The notes beneath the pieces were generated by a model, which saw only the letters and a list, made by a program, of their open reading frames with translations, did not search any database and was not told the DNA's origin. Positions 25,945 through 35,256 of a DNA stretch of 64,000 bases are shown here, piece after piece (position 1 is the first letter of the stretch; every line of letters begins with the position of its first letter). Position numbers and translations under genes: made by a program. The DNA is from Reyranella sp. (GTDB lineage Bacteria; Pseudomonadota; Alphaproteobacteria; Reyranellales; Reyranellaceae), in assembly GCF_004297405.1 (NCBI RefSeq), contig NZ_SCVC01000035.1, positions 1 through 64,000 of the forward strand, read 5' to 3'.

Positions 25945-27045
25945 TCATTGAGCGGCATCGGGCCGCTTCATACCCACGCTGATCAATAGTGCGCTTCGAG
26001 CGGCCTCGTCGTGGATCAGCTCCGAGACGAGTTCCGGCCAGAGCATGCGTCCACGCCGCGCCGCTTCATCCAACGTATAGCCGAGCGGTGAATTCGGCTC
26101 GTTCTGCTTGAACCAGGCGGCAATCTCTTCGAGCTGGCGTAGCGCCTGTTCGCGCCCGGCAATCGGACCTTTCACTGCCGTACCTGCGACAACACCAGGG
26201 GATTGATCACCTGCAGATGCTTGCTCCTGGTCGGCCGCTGGCTCGGAAGCGGGAACGAAGCGGCCGCAAACCTCGAGCATCAGCTGCAAGGCATCGCGCA
26301 CCCTGTTGCCCGATGGGCTTGCATCGCCCGCCTTTTCATCGAGCTGCCGCCCCATCTTCTCCCAGGCATCCGCAGTCTGGATAATGACATCGCGCTGAGC
26401 CTGCCAATGGGCGCGGCCGGCGGCACGGCCTTCATTCTCGAAATCATCGAACGTCACGACACCCGCAGCGATCCGTTGCCCGCGCCGCTCGGCATCGGTG
26501 ATCGCGGACAGGTCCAGGGTCGCCTGATATTGCCAAAGGCCGAATGGTGCGCCGTCTGGCCGACTGAACAGCGAAGTCTTGCGCAACGGCTGCATTAGCG
26601 TGCCATCGGCACCCTGACCGGAAAGCCCGGCGATGGCCGCGACTCGCGTCTCCACCCCGTGCTCGTCCGGCATCGGATAGAGGCCATCCCAATGCTGCTC
26701 CACCAGGCCGGCGATGATCGACGCACCCGCGGTCAGGCCAGCCAGTCCGGCGATCCGCACCAGCGCTTCCGTCAGCCAGGTTGCAACCTCGAGATCCTTC
26801 GAACTCGTCTTCAAGGCATCGATCGCCAGCGTGGCCACCGGGCGCCACAGCGCCGCCACCCCCTCGTCGTTTCCTTCGCCGTCGGCCCGTCGCTCGGCAT
26901 CCCGGGCCTCGGCACGGGCATCACGCAGACGGAAGTATAGGGAGGTCGGCGAATAGTCCTCCCGGAGATCGACGCCGGTTGCCTGGTCACCGGCAATCGG
27001 CGCCAGAATTGCTTCGATATCGGTCGCTTCGAGTTCCGAGATCAT
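25945..27045 (-). CDS. tssA: TssA, T6SS baseplate/sheath-priming protein
   Basis: A 366-residue protein with an ImpA_N-type N-terminal domain (DLREDYSPTSLYFRLRDARAEARDAER, residues about 26-52, then the WLTEALVRIAGLAGL and HWDGLYP motifs). A variable middle and a short C-terminal domain with RGRMLWPELVSELI follow. TssA binds the baseplate and caps the growing sheath. The C-terminal part is short compared with long TssA1-type proteins. It is a monocistronic gene opposite to its neighbours, convergent with hcp and divergent from tssB. Confidence 0.88.
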   Translation of the reverse strand: MISELEATDIEAILAPIAGDQATGVDLREDYSPTSLYFRLRDARAEARDAERRADGEGNDEGVAALWRPVATLAIDALKTSSKDLEVATWLTEALVRIAGLAGLTAGASIIAGLVEQHWDGLYPMPDEHGVETRVAAIAGLSGQGADGTLMQPLRKTSLFSRPDGAPFGLWQYQATLDLSAITDAERRGQRIAAGVVTFDDFENEGRAAGRAHWQAQRDVIIQTADAWEKMGRQLDEKAGDASPSGNRVRDALQLMLEVCGRFVPASEPAADQEQASAGDQSPGVVAGTAVKGPIAGREQALRQLEEIAAWFKQNEPNSPLGYTLDEAARRGRMLWPELVSELIHDEAARSALLISVGMKRPDAAQ

Positions 27046-27305
27046 TGCGAGGCCACCCGCTCCTGGACGCGCCGATGATACAGGCAGCGCCGCGTCGTTG
27101 AAGGGTCAAACGCAGTGGTGGCTCGTTTTTGTTCGAGGCGGCCGTGAAGGAAGTGTTCGAGCGTTGCCACTTGCCGCAACGGCTCGATCGGCGCCGCCTG
27201 CGGTCGAGCCGCTAAAGCCTTGTTCTACCGCACAAAATGTGCAGGCACAGCGCATGGACGGGGCGCATCGTCCAGAGTATTCTCCGATGCAGGAGGGTCT
27301 ATGCG

Positions 27306-27815
27306 ATGAGCTCCAGTATCCACGACAAGCTAAATCGTGTGCGCAAGCCCAGGGTCCACATCACCTACGAAGTCGAAACCGAGGGTGCTCAAATCCTGCG
27401 AGAGCTTCCCTTCGTGGTCGGCGTCATGGGCGACTTCTCGGGTGATCCAACGACACCCCTGCGCCCCCTCACCGATCGCAAGTTCACTCAGATCGACCGG
27501 GACAATTTCAACGACGTCATGGCCAACATGGCGCCCGGCCTGAAGCTGAAGGTCGACAACAAGCTTGCCGACGATGGCACACAGATGGGCGTCGACCTCA
27601 AGTTCAGCTCGATGGACGACTTCGAGCCCGCCCGCGTCGCCAATCAGGTGCCGGCCCTCGCCGCTCTTCTCCAGACGCGCGAGAAGCTGCGCGACCTCAT
27701 GAGCAAAGTCGACCGTTCTCAGGAACTCGAAACGCTGCTCGAACAAGTGTTGCGTTCCGAGGAAGAACTCAAGTCCCTGTCGGGTGAACTGGGTATCAAA
27801 AAGGCGGAGGGCTAG
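27306..27815 (+). CDS. tssB: TssB, small contractile-sheath subunit (VipA)
   Basis: A 169-residue VipA-family protein. It begins MSSSIHDKLNRVRKPRVHITYEVETEGA and has the conserved PFVVGVMGDFSG and MDDFEPARVANQVP segments, with a C-terminal helix for pairing with TssC. The start is chosen at the ATG with GGAGGG nine bases upstream; the frame is open further up, but that part has no family similarity. It opens the main rightward T6SS operon, and 260 bases separate it from divergent tssA. Confidence 0.95.
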   Translation: MSSSIHDKLNRVRKPRVHITYEVETEGAQILRELPFVVGVMGDFSGDPTTPLRPLTDRKFTQIDRDNFNDVMANMAPGLKLKVDNKLADDGTQMGVDLKFSSMDDFEPARVANQVPALAALLQTREKLRDLMSKVDRSQELETLLEQVLRSEEELKSLSGELGIKKAEG

Positions 27816-27818
27816 CAT

Positions 27819-29306
27819 ATGGCTGAAAGCGCACGCCAGGGCGGCGCCGCCGCCACAACCGAGGCAGCACCTGGTCTACTCGACCAGATCATCACCAACA
27901 CCAAGCAGACCCAACCGGATCGCGCCCAGGACCTGGTCAAGACGCTTGTCGAGCAGGCGCTGGCCGGCACGGTCACGTTCGACCGCAACCTCACTCGCAC
28001 CTTCGACAAAGCCATCGCGGCGATCGACGCCAAACTGTCGGCGCAGCTCAACACCATCATGCATGACCCGAAGTTCCTCAAACTGGAAGGGACCTGGCGG
28101 GGGCTGCATTATCTCGTTCAAAACTCGGAAACCGGCACATCGCTCAAGCTGCGTGTGCTGAACATGCCCAAGCGAGAACTGAATCGCGACCTCACCAGGG
28201 CGATCGAGTTCGATCAGAGCGAGCTGTTCAAGAAGATCTACGAGAACGAGTTCGGGACGCCAGGTGGTGAGCCTTACGGGGCGCTGATCGGCGACTACGA
28301 ATGGTCCAATCATCCCGACGATATCGAGACGTTGCGGTTGATGTCCAACGTGGCGGCGGGAGCGTTTGCACCGTTCATTTCAGCGGCGTCCGCCAACATG
28401 TTCGGCTTCGATTCGTGGACGGAGCTGTCCAAGCCACGCGATCTCGCGAAGATCTTCGATACCGTGGAGTACGCAAAGTGGCGCAGCTTCCGCGACAGCG
28501 AAGATTCGCGCTTCGTGAACCTAGTGATGCCGCGCGTCATTGCGCGACTGCCTTACGGCAAGGCCACCAAGCCGATCGACGAGTTCGCCTATGAAGAGGC
28601 GCCATTGGCAGCCGACGGCAAATCGCGCGTGATGGATCACGACTCCTATTGCTGGTCCAATGCCGCCTATGTCATGGGCGCGAAACTGACCGATGCCTTC
28701 GCACGCTATGGCTTCTGCACCGCCATCCGCGGCGCCGAGGGCGGCGGCAAGGTCGAGAACCTGCCGACCCACGTGTTCACGTCGGACGATGGCGATGCCG
28801 ATACGAAGTGTCCGACGGAAATCGGCATCACCGACCGGCGCGAATTCGAACTGTCGAACCAGGGGTTCCTGCCACTCAGCCATTACAAGAACACCGATTA
28901 CGCCGTGTTCTTTGGTGGCCAGACGACACAGAAACCCAAGAAGTACGACCGTCCGGAAGCCACGGCCAATGCCGCGATTTCCGCGCGACTTCCCTACATC
29001 ATGGCGACCAGCCGTTTCGCCCACTACCTGAAGGTGATGGCGCGCGACAAGATCGGCAGCTTCATGGAAGCCAGCAATGTGGAGACGTGGCTCAATCGCT
29101 GGATTCAGAACTACGTGAACCCGAACGAAGACGCTGGGCAGGAGATGAAGGCCCGCTTCCCGCTGCGCGAGGCGAAGGTCGAAGTGAAGGAAATTCCGGG
29201 CAAGCCGGGTTCCTACAATGCCGTCGCCTATCTGCGGCCTTGGCTGCAGATGGAAGAGCTGACCACGAGCCTGCGCATGGTGGCGAGCATACCTAAGCTG
29301 GCCTGA
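27819..29306 (+). CDS. tssC: TssC1, large contractile-sheath subunit (VipB)
   Basis: A 495-residue VipB/EvpB-family protein. Conserved segments include KFLKLEGTWRGLHYLV, ENEFGTPGGEPYGALIGDYEW, LPTHVF, a C-terminal MKARFPLREAKVEVKEIPGKPGSYNAVA and the usual LRP ending region. It is the partner of TssB in the contractile sheath and starts three bases after the tssB stop. It is followed by a second, divergent TssC copy. Confidence 0.95.
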   Translation: MAESARQGGAAATTEAAPGLLDQIITNTKQTQPDRAQDLVKTLVEQALAGTVTFDRNLTRTFDKAIAAIDAKLSAQLNTIMHDPKFLKLEGTWRGLHYLVQNSETGTSLKLRVLNMPKRELNRDLTRAIEFDQSELFKKIYENEFGTPGGEPYGALIGDYEWSNHPDDIETLRLMSNVAAGAFAPFISAASANMFGFDSWTELSKPRDLAKIFDTVEYAKWRSFRDSEDSRFVNLVMPRVIARLPYGKATKPIDEFAYEEAPLAADGKSRVMDHDSYCWSNAAYVMGAKLTDAFARYGFCTAIRGAEGGGKVENLPTHVFTSDDGDADTKCPTEIGITDRREFELSNQGFLPLSHYKNTDYAVFFGGQTTQKPKKYDRPEATANAAISARLPYIMATSRFAHYLKVMARDKIGSFMEASNVETWLNRWIQNYVNPNEDAGQEMKARFPLREAKVEVKEIPGKPGSYNAVAYLRPWLQMEELTTSLRMVASIPKLA

Positions 29307-29363
29307 CCGCGCGGGCAGTTCCGCCGGCGCCAACCAGCCTGACAGGGTGGGATCGGCGATATC

Positions 29364-30935
29364 ATGGGCAGTGATGCGACGATATCGGCAGCCACGACGA
29401 CCCCCGTGGCGCCTGCCGCGCAAGAGGCTGTGCGGCAAACCCAGGCATTGCGGACCGCCGTTCTGGCTGGGCAGTACTTCGGCGATCGTCATGCCATCTC
29501 TGCCGCTGAACTCAGCACATTCCTGCACGGCGGGCTCGATGCTCCCAGCGCGCTGCGGGCTTGGTTCGGCGAGGCCCTGACTGGCCTTCTCGCGGCTGGT
29601 ACGCTTCGAGCAGCGCTCGACAGGGACATCGCCGAGATCGATGCAGCACTCAGCCAGCAGCTCGACGCCGTACTGCATTCTCCGCGGCTCCAACAACTCG
29701 AGGGCCGCTGGCGCGGTCTGGCCTGGCTGGTCGCCGGCATCGAGCCGGGGCGCCGCGTCAAGGTGCGCTTGCTCCCCGTCAAATGGGCAGAGGTTTGCCG
29801 CGACCTCGAGCGAGCCTTGGAATTCGACCAAAGCCTGATGTTTCGGCGGATCTACGAAGACGAGTTCGGCATGCCGGGCGGCGAGCCTTATGGTCTGATG
29901 GTCATCGACCATGCCGTTCGCCATCGCGTGGGTCCCGGGGCGCCGACGGACGACGTCGGGGCGCTGACGAGGCTTTCCGCGGTCGCCGCAGCGGCTTTCA
30001 TGCCCGTCGTCCTGTCGCTCGATCCGAACGTGCTCGAAGTCGACAAATTCGCCGATCTCGAAGGCGTGCGGGATATCACCGCCCCTTTGCGTGGGACCGA
30101 ACATGTGCGCTGGCGCAGCCTGGCGGGGCGCGCCGACATGCGCTTCGTCGCGATCACCTTCCCGCGACTGCTGGCACGCCATCCGTGGACGGACGATCCC
30201 AGCCGCGTCGATGGTTTCCGGTACAGCGAATACGCCCCCGACGCGGCATCGCGTGTTTGGATGAGCGCAGGCTACGCTTTTGCCGCCTGCGCGGTGCGCG
30301 CCTTCGCCGACAACAACTGGCCGGCCGACGTCCGCGGCGTGGATATCGATAGAATTGGTGGCGGGCTCGTGACCGATCTCCCGTCCGAGCCCTTTGCCAG
30401 CGGTCCACCGCATGCCTGGCCGCGTCGGGGTGTCGAATACCAACTCAGCAGCCGGCAAGAACAGGCCCTAGTCGAGGTCGGCATGATGCCGGTCGGCGTG
30501 CTGCCGTTCGGCCCCGATATGGTGTTTGGCGCCTCGCGCAGCATGCAAGCGCCAGCGAGCTATTCCGGCGCGACCGCCGCAGCGGCCGAGGCTAACGCCC
30601 GTCTGTCCGCCCAGATCAATTCCATGCTGTGCGCCGCCCGCTTCGCCCATCTGCTCAAGGTCATGGGCCGCGACATGGTGGGTTCTTTCCGAACCGCTGA
30701 CGAAATCGAACGCCAGCTCAATCGTTGGCTACAGGAATATGTCAATACCAACATCAACAGCACGACCGAGTCGCGGGCGCGTTTCCCCCTGGTCGAAGGC
30801 AATGTCGAAGTACGCGACCTGCCGGGCAAGCCGGGCGTCTTCGGCTGCACCATCCACCTGCGTCCGCATTATCAGCTCGACGACGTCACGACCGCGTTCC
30901 ACCTTGTCACCGAACTTGCCGCGCCGCGTAATTGA
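29364..30935 (+). CDS. tssC: TssC2, second divergent TssC paralogue
   Basis: A 523-residue second VipB-family protein. It shares LQQLEGRWRGLAWLV, YEDEFGMPGGEPYGLMVIDH, VRWRSL, RFAHLLKVMGRDMVGSF and SRARFPLVEGNVEVRDLPGKPG with TssC1 but differs clearly elsewhere, and it has a longer N-terminus. Two tssC genes side by side are known in Agrobacterium (TssC40 and TssC41). The copies may build a mixed sheath or give one a specialised, for example capping, role. All sheath-fold landmarks are intact, so it is not a decayed duplicate. It lies 57 bases after TssC1. Confidence 0.92.
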   Translation: MGSDATISAATTTPVAPAAQEAVRQTQALRTAVLAGQYFGDRHAISAAELSTFLHGGLDAPSALRAWFGEALTGLLAAGTLRAALDRDIAEIDAALSQQLDAVLHSPRLQQLEGRWRGLAWLVAGIEPGRRVKVRLLPVKWAEVCRDLERALEFDQSLMFRRIYEDEFGMPGGEPYGLMVIDHAVRHRVGPGAPTDDVGALTRLSAVAAAAFMPVVLSLDPNVLEVDKFADLEGVRDITAPLRGTEHVRWRSLAGRADMRFVAITFPRLLARHPWTDDPSRVDGFRYSEYAPDAASRVWMSAGYAFAACAVRAFADNNWPADVRGVDIDRIGGGLVTDLPSEPFASGPPHAWPRRGVEYQLSSRQEQALVEVGMMPVGVLPFGPDMVFGASRSMQAPASYSGATAAAAEANARLSAQINSMLCAARFAHLLKVMGRDMVGSFRTADEIERQLNRWLQEYVNTNINSTTESRARFPLVEGNVEVRDLPGKPGVFGCTIHLRPHYQLDDVTTAFHLVTELAAPRN

Positions 30936-30971
30936 GGCGTTCCGCGTCGGATCAGCCCGTCAGGAGGATCG

Positions 30972-31814
30972 ATGTCAAATTCTTCCTCGAAAACCTCGGA
31001 TCGTGGCGAAGCGGGTCGCCTGTTTCGTGAGGGCAATCTCGGCGATGCCGTGACCGCGGCGACGGCCGCGGTTCGCCAAGCGCCGACCGACATTGGCGCG
31101 CGGGTTCTCCTGGCCGAGTTCCTGTGCTTCGCCGGCAACATCGAACGCGCGGACGTGGTGCTCGACGCCTGCGCCGACCTCGATCCGACGGCGGCCCTGG
31201 TGGTGGCCGAGTTCCGCCAGCTCCTGCGCGGCGAGACGGCACGGCGGCAACTATTCAAGGAAGGGCGCGTGCCGGAGTTTCTCGGCGAACCCACCGAGGC
31301 CCAGCGCCTGGCGCTGGCGGCCGTGGTGGCGTTGCGCAATGAAGCGTTCGAGGAAGCCGGCAAGCTCGCCGCGCAGGCCGAGGAAGTGCGCGCCCATCCC
31401 GCGGGCAGTCTTCGCGGCACGCCGTTCGACGATATGCGCGACGCCGATGATTTGTTGGCATCCTGCTTCGAAGTCATCACCACGACCGGCAAGTACTTCT
31501 GGATCTCGCCCACTCGGGTCGAATTACTGGAGCTGCACCCGATGAAGAGGCCGCGCGATCTCATCTGGCGCCGCGCCACCATGCAGGTCGCCAGCGGCCC
31601 CGATGGCGACGTCTACCTGCCCACGCTCTATCCGCCCGGACCGGGTGAGGCCGCAGCCCTTTCCGATGCCTTGAAGCTCGGCCGGGCCACCGATTGGCAG
31701 CAGGCTGGTGAGAATGGACCGATGCGTGGCGTCGGCGCCGTGACCCTGCTGGTAGGTGAAGAGGCCGTGACCTGGCTGGAAATGGATGGCCTCAAGTTCC
31801 AGGTCGCCGCATGA
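30972..31814 (+). CDS. tagJ: TagJ/ImpE, T6SS accessory protein
   Basis: A 280-residue ImpE/SciE-family protein. The N-terminal half is tetratricopeptide-like (GEAGRLFREGNLGDAV, ARVLLAEFLCFAGNIERAD). The C-terminal half has FDDMRDADDLL, EVITTTGKYFWI and PRDLIWRRATM, all family landmarks. TagJ binds the TssB N-terminus and modulates ClpV recruitment. It has AGGAGG upstream and overlaps tssE by four bases. Confidence 0.9.
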   Translation: MSNSSSKTSDRGEAGRLFREGNLGDAVTAATAAVRQAPTDIGARVLLAEFLCFAGNIERADVVLDACADLDPTAALVVAEFRQLLRGETARRQLFKEGRVPEFLGEPTEAQRLALAAVVALRNEAFEEAGKLAAQAEEVRAHPAGSLRGTPFDDMRDADDLLASCFEVITTTGKYFWISPTRVELLELHPMKRPRDLIWRRATMQVASGPDGDVYLPTLYPPGPGEAAALSDALKLGRATDWQQAGENGPMRGVGAVTLLVGEEAVTWLEMDGLKFQVAA

Positions 31815-32338
31815 GCGATGCCCGAGGACGCACCGTCCCCGAAGCCAAGGGTCCGGCACGGGCGCGACGGGCCCAGCTCCCCCTGCTCGACCGGCTGATC
31901 GATGCCGAACCGGCAGAACAAACTGATCGCGCACTTTCGACGTCGGCCGTGATGGACGTGCTTCGTGCCAGCGTCTGCAACGACATTGAGGAATTGCTGA
32001 ACACCCGCCGGCGGTGGCGTTCCTGGAATCCGGACCTCTCACACCTGAAGCACTCGCTGGTTGCCTTTGGGCTGCCGGACTTCGCCTCCGGCGCCTTCAA
32101 CGATCCACGCCGGCGTGAGGATCTTCGCCTGCTCGTTGAGGAGTGCATCCGCACCTTCGAACCACGCATCACGAACCTCAAGGTCTCACTCGTCGAAGCG
32201 ACCGACAGGACGAGCGGCACCTTGCGGCTGCGGATCGACGCGATGCTCCGCGCCGAGCCGGCGCCCGAGCCCATCATCTTCGACACGGTCGTCGATCTCG
32301 TCGCCAAGACCGTGACCGTTTCCGAAGAGGAGTCCTGA
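31811..32338 (+). CDS. tssE: TssE, baseplate gp25-like protein
   Basis: A 175-residue protein of the phage gp25/lysozyme-related baseplate family. The N-terminus reads LPLLDRLID, then VMDVLRASVCNDIEELLNTRRR (the core gp25 motif), LVAFGLPDFASG, and a beta-rich C-terminus with FEPRITNLKVSL. It sits in the baseplate wedge with TssF, TssG and TssK. It overlaps tagJ by ATGA and is followed by tssF after three bases. Confidence 0.93.
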   Translation: MSDARGRTVPEAKGPARARRAQLPLLDRLIDAEPAEQTDRALSTSAVMDVLRASVCNDIEELLNTRRRWRSWNPDLSHLKHSLVAFGLPDFASGAFNDPRRREDLRLLVEECIRTFEPRITNLKVSLVEATDRTSGTLRLRIDAMLRAEPAPEPIIFDTVVDLVAKTVTVSEEES

Positions 32339-32341
32339 CGG

Positions 32342-34177
32342 GTGTCCGACGCGCTGCTCGCTTACTTCAATCGGGAGCTCGAAGCTCTGCGCGGATTGGC
32401 TGGCGAATTCGCGGAACGCCATCCCAAGATCGCCGGCCGCCTGCGCCTGACCAAGGATACCGTCGACGATCCCCATGTCGGCCGCCTGCTCGAGGGCGTG
32501 GCTTTCCTCGGTGCCCGCGTCCAGCACAGGTTGGACGACGAATTCCCGGAGCTGACCGACGGCCTGCTCTCGGTGCTCTATCCGCACTATCTCGCACCCA
32601 TGCCGTCGGTGGCGATCACGCGGTTCGCAGCCGATCCGGGGATACAGGGACCCGCCCATCTGCCGGCTGGCCTCGCCATCGAAAGCGAACCGGTCGGCAG
32701 CGAGCCCTGTCAATTCCGCACTGCCTATCCCTTGACGCTATGGCCGATCGAAATCGAAGCGGTCCGTCTCTCCGGCATGCCCCTTCCCGCGCCACCCAAT
32801 CCGGCCGCGGAGCGCGCCGTGTCGTGCCTGCGGATTACCCTGCGTTGCGCCGACCCGACGATGACTTTCACGCGGCTCGGCCTCGACAAGCTGCGCTTCT
32901 TTCTCGGCGGCGAACAGGGATCGTTGCTGCTCGAGCTCCTGCTGGCGCATACCGTATCGATCGCTCTCGCCGACGATCATACGGACGCCCAACCGGTGAT
33001 CGTGCCGCCCGATGCCCTGCAAGCGGTCGGCTTCGCGCCGGAAGAAGCACTGTTTCCGTGGCCTGCCCGGTCCTTCTCCGGCTTCCGTTTACTCAGCGAA
33101 TACTTTGCGGCGCGCGAGAAATTCCTGTTCATCGACATCAGCCGGCTCGATGCCAAGACCATGGTATCGGCTGGCAATCGCATGGACATCTTCATCTATC
33201 TCGACCGTGCGATGCCCGACCTCGAACGATCGGTGCAGGCGAACAGCCTGACCCTGGGCTGTACCCCCATCGTCAATCTGTTCGAGCAGAAGTGCGATCC
33301 TATCCAGCTCGATCACACGAGCATCGAATATCGGATCGAGCCTGACGTCCGCCGTCCAGCGAGCCTGGAAATCTGGTCCATCGAACGCGTGCGCGAGAGC
33401 CTGCCGGGCGGTGAGTTCCGCGACTGGCAGCCCTTCCATCGATTGACGCGCCGTCACACCGGCGATGTCGCCGAGCCAGGCCGTTTCTTCGGTACTGCGC
33501 GTCGCGAGACCACAGGTGGCATTCGGGGCACCGACGTTTTTCTGTTGCCGCACGATGCCGGCTTTGACCCCCAGAGCGACGCGAGCGGCGTGCTGTCGAT
33601 CGATGCACTTTGCTGCAATCGAGACCTGCCAGCATCGCTGCCGTTCGGCGGCGGACGCCCGGCGCTGCGGCTGGTGGAAGGCGCCGCCGTCGTCACCGGC
33701 CTGTCCTGCCTCACCGCCCCCACGCCGACACTGCGCCTGCCTCTGCAGGAGCGTGGCTTCTGGCGGCTGATCTCCCATCTTTCCCTCGGGCATCTCAGTG
33801 TCGTCGGAGGCGAGACGGCCGCCGCCGCTTTGCGTGAAGTGCTGCGTCTCTACGACTGCCGCGACTCCACCGAGTCGCGGGCAGTGATCCGGGCGCTGCT
33901 CGATGTTACGTCGCGACCGGGAACTGCGCGCATCCCGGGCCTCAGCGGCCCCGGCAGGCGCTCGGGTGGATTCTGCCGCGGCCTGGACGTGACCCTGACG
34001 TTCGATGGACAGGTCTGGACGACAAGCGGCCTCTACATTCTCGCCTCCGTGTTGGACCGCTTCCTGGCATTGCACGCGACCGTGAACTCGTTCGTGCGGA
34101 CCGAGGCGCGTTTGCGCGGCCGCCCCGAGGCCGTTGCCAAATGGCCAGCGCGCGCCGGCAGCCAGGTGCTGCTGTGA
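32342..34177 (+). CDS. tssF: TssF, baseplate wedge protein (VasA/ImpG)
   Basis: A 611-residue protein of normal TssF length. It begins LLAYFNRELEALRGLAGEFAERHPKIAGRL, the canonical family N-terminus, and contains DDEFPELTDGLLSVLYPHYLAPMPSV and the Cys-containing LTLGCTPIVNLFE. The C-terminus matches the wedge domain that packs with TssG. It starts at a GTG three bases after tssE and ends overlapping the likely GTG start of tssG. Confidence 0.95.
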   Translation: MSDALLAYFNRELEALRGLAGEFAERHPKIAGRLRLTKDTVDDPHVGRLLEGVAFLGARVQHRLDDEFPELTDGLLSVLYPHYLAPMPSVAITRFAADPGIQGPAHLPAGLAIESEPVGSEPCQFRTAYPLTLWPIEIEAVRLSGMPLPAPPNPAAERAVSCLRITLRCADPTMTFTRLGLDKLRFFLGGEQGSLLLELLLAHTVSIALADDHTDAQPVIVPPDALQAVGFAPEEALFPWPARSFSGFRLLSEYFAAREKFLFIDISRLDAKTMVSAGNRMDIFIYLDRAMPDLERSVQANSLTLGCTPIVNLFEQKCDPIQLDHTSIEYRIEPDVRRPASLEIWSIERVRESLPGGEFRDWQPFHRLTRRHTGDVAEPGRFFGTARRETTGGIRGTDVFLLPHDAGFDPQSDASGVLSIDALCCNRDLPASLPFGGGRPALRLVEGAAVVTGLSCLTAPTPTLRLPLQERGFWRLISHLSLGHLSVVGGETAAAALREVLRLYDCRDSTESRAVIRALLDVTSRPGTARIPGLSGPGRRSGGFCRGLDVTLTFDGQVWTTSGLYILASVLDRFLALHATVNSFVRTEARLRGRPEAVAKWPARAGSQVLL

Positions 34178-35256
34178 CCGACCTGTCGCAGGGGCGACAT
34201 CGTCGCAGCCCTTTGGCACGCCTGCAGGCAGAGCCCCGGCGCTTCACCTTCGACGCGGCCGTTCGGCTCCTGACATTTCATCGCGGTCGACCGAATCCAG
34301 CCGAGGCCGCAAGGTTCACCAGCGTCGCCGGATCGGCTTACTCCGGCGCGGAAGTGACCGAGGTGCAGTCCGATACTAAGGAGTCCGCGCCGCGTGTCAC
34401 GGTCGGTCTCATTGGCCTCACCGGACCGGTCGGTGTTCTGCCGCGGCAATACTCCGATGCCGTGGTGGCCGACCAGCGGACACGCTCCTTCTCGCTCACC
34501 GATTTCCTCGACGTCGTCTCGCACCGCATGATCGCGGCATTCGCCGCCGCCGGTGCGAAGTATCGCCCCCATCGTGCTGCCGATTCCGGCGCACTGACAT
34601 CGCCGCAAAAACCTGCCGATCCCGTCGCCGATGTCCTGCTGGCGTTGACGGGCTATGCCACACCACATCTCGCCGACCGCCTGCTGGCGGGGCCGGCCGC
34701 GTTACGCCACTACGCGGGCTTCTTTTCGGCCCATCCGCGGTCGACGGATCGCCTCGAGGCCCTGGCATCCGACTGGTTGGGACGGCCGGTCAAGGTCAAC
34801 CAGTTTGCCGGCGCCTGGATGGCGCTTCCCGTGGACCAGCGCAGCCGCCTCGCGACGGGTGTTTCCCTCGGTGCATTCAGCCAGTTGGGTATCGATGCAG
34901 CGGCCGGCGTGCGTGCCTGGGATCAACAGGCGCGGATCGTCCTGAAGATCGGTCCGCTCGACCTGCCCTATTTCGAGCGGCTGCTGCCGAACAGCCCGTT
35001 GCTGCGCGAACTGGTGTCGCTGGTGCGCGCCTTCGTAGGTTTCGAGGTCGGGTTCGCGATCAATCCCGTGCTCGCCCGGAATGCTGTTCCGCCCCTTGCA
35101 CTGTCGAGTCCGGACGCAGCGGGCACGGCCAGTGCAGCCGGCGCCGGACCACTCCTGGGTTGGAATACCTGGCTACCAACATCTGCGGTTCTCCCTCGAC
35201 GGACGGATGCTGGCGACGCTGTGTTCGAGGGCGAAGTTGTCGAAGGACGCTCATGA
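34174..35256 (+). CDS. tssG: TssG, baseplate wedge protein (VasB/ImpH)
   Basis: A 360-residue protein with TssG landmarks: RLQAEPRRFTFDAAVRLL near the start, LIGLTGPVGVLPRQYSD, FLDVVSHRMIAAF and a C-terminal LLGWNTWL. With two TssF copies it forms the baseplate wedge core. The start is taken at the GTG whose last two bases are shared with the TssF stop (GTGA overlap). An ATG at 34141 in the same frame is possible but would overlap tssF by 37 bases. Its end overlaps the methyltransferase start by four bases. Confidence 0.92.
   Translation: MTDLSQGRHRRSPLARLQAEPRRFTFDAAVRLLTFHRGRPNPAEAARFTSVAGSAYSGAEVTEVQSDTKESAPRVTVGLIGLTGPVGVLPRQYSDAVVADQRTRSFSLTDFLDVVSHRMIAAFAAAGAKYRPHRAADSGALTSPQKPADPVADVLLALTGYATPHLADRLLAGPAALRHYAGFFSAHPRSTDRLEALASDWLGRPVKVNQFAGAWMALPVDQRSRLATGVSLGAFSQLGIDAAAGVRAWDQQARIVLKIGPLDLPYFERLLPNSPLLRELVSLVRAFVGFEVGFAINPVLARNAVPPLALSSPDAAGTASAAGAGPLLGWNTWLPTSAVLPRRTDAGDAVFEGEVVEGRS

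Noticed and set aside
25919..25946. Hairpin between convergent hcp and tssA
   Set aside because: The stem has mismatches, overlaps the tssA stop and lacks a T-run, so it is not called a terminator.
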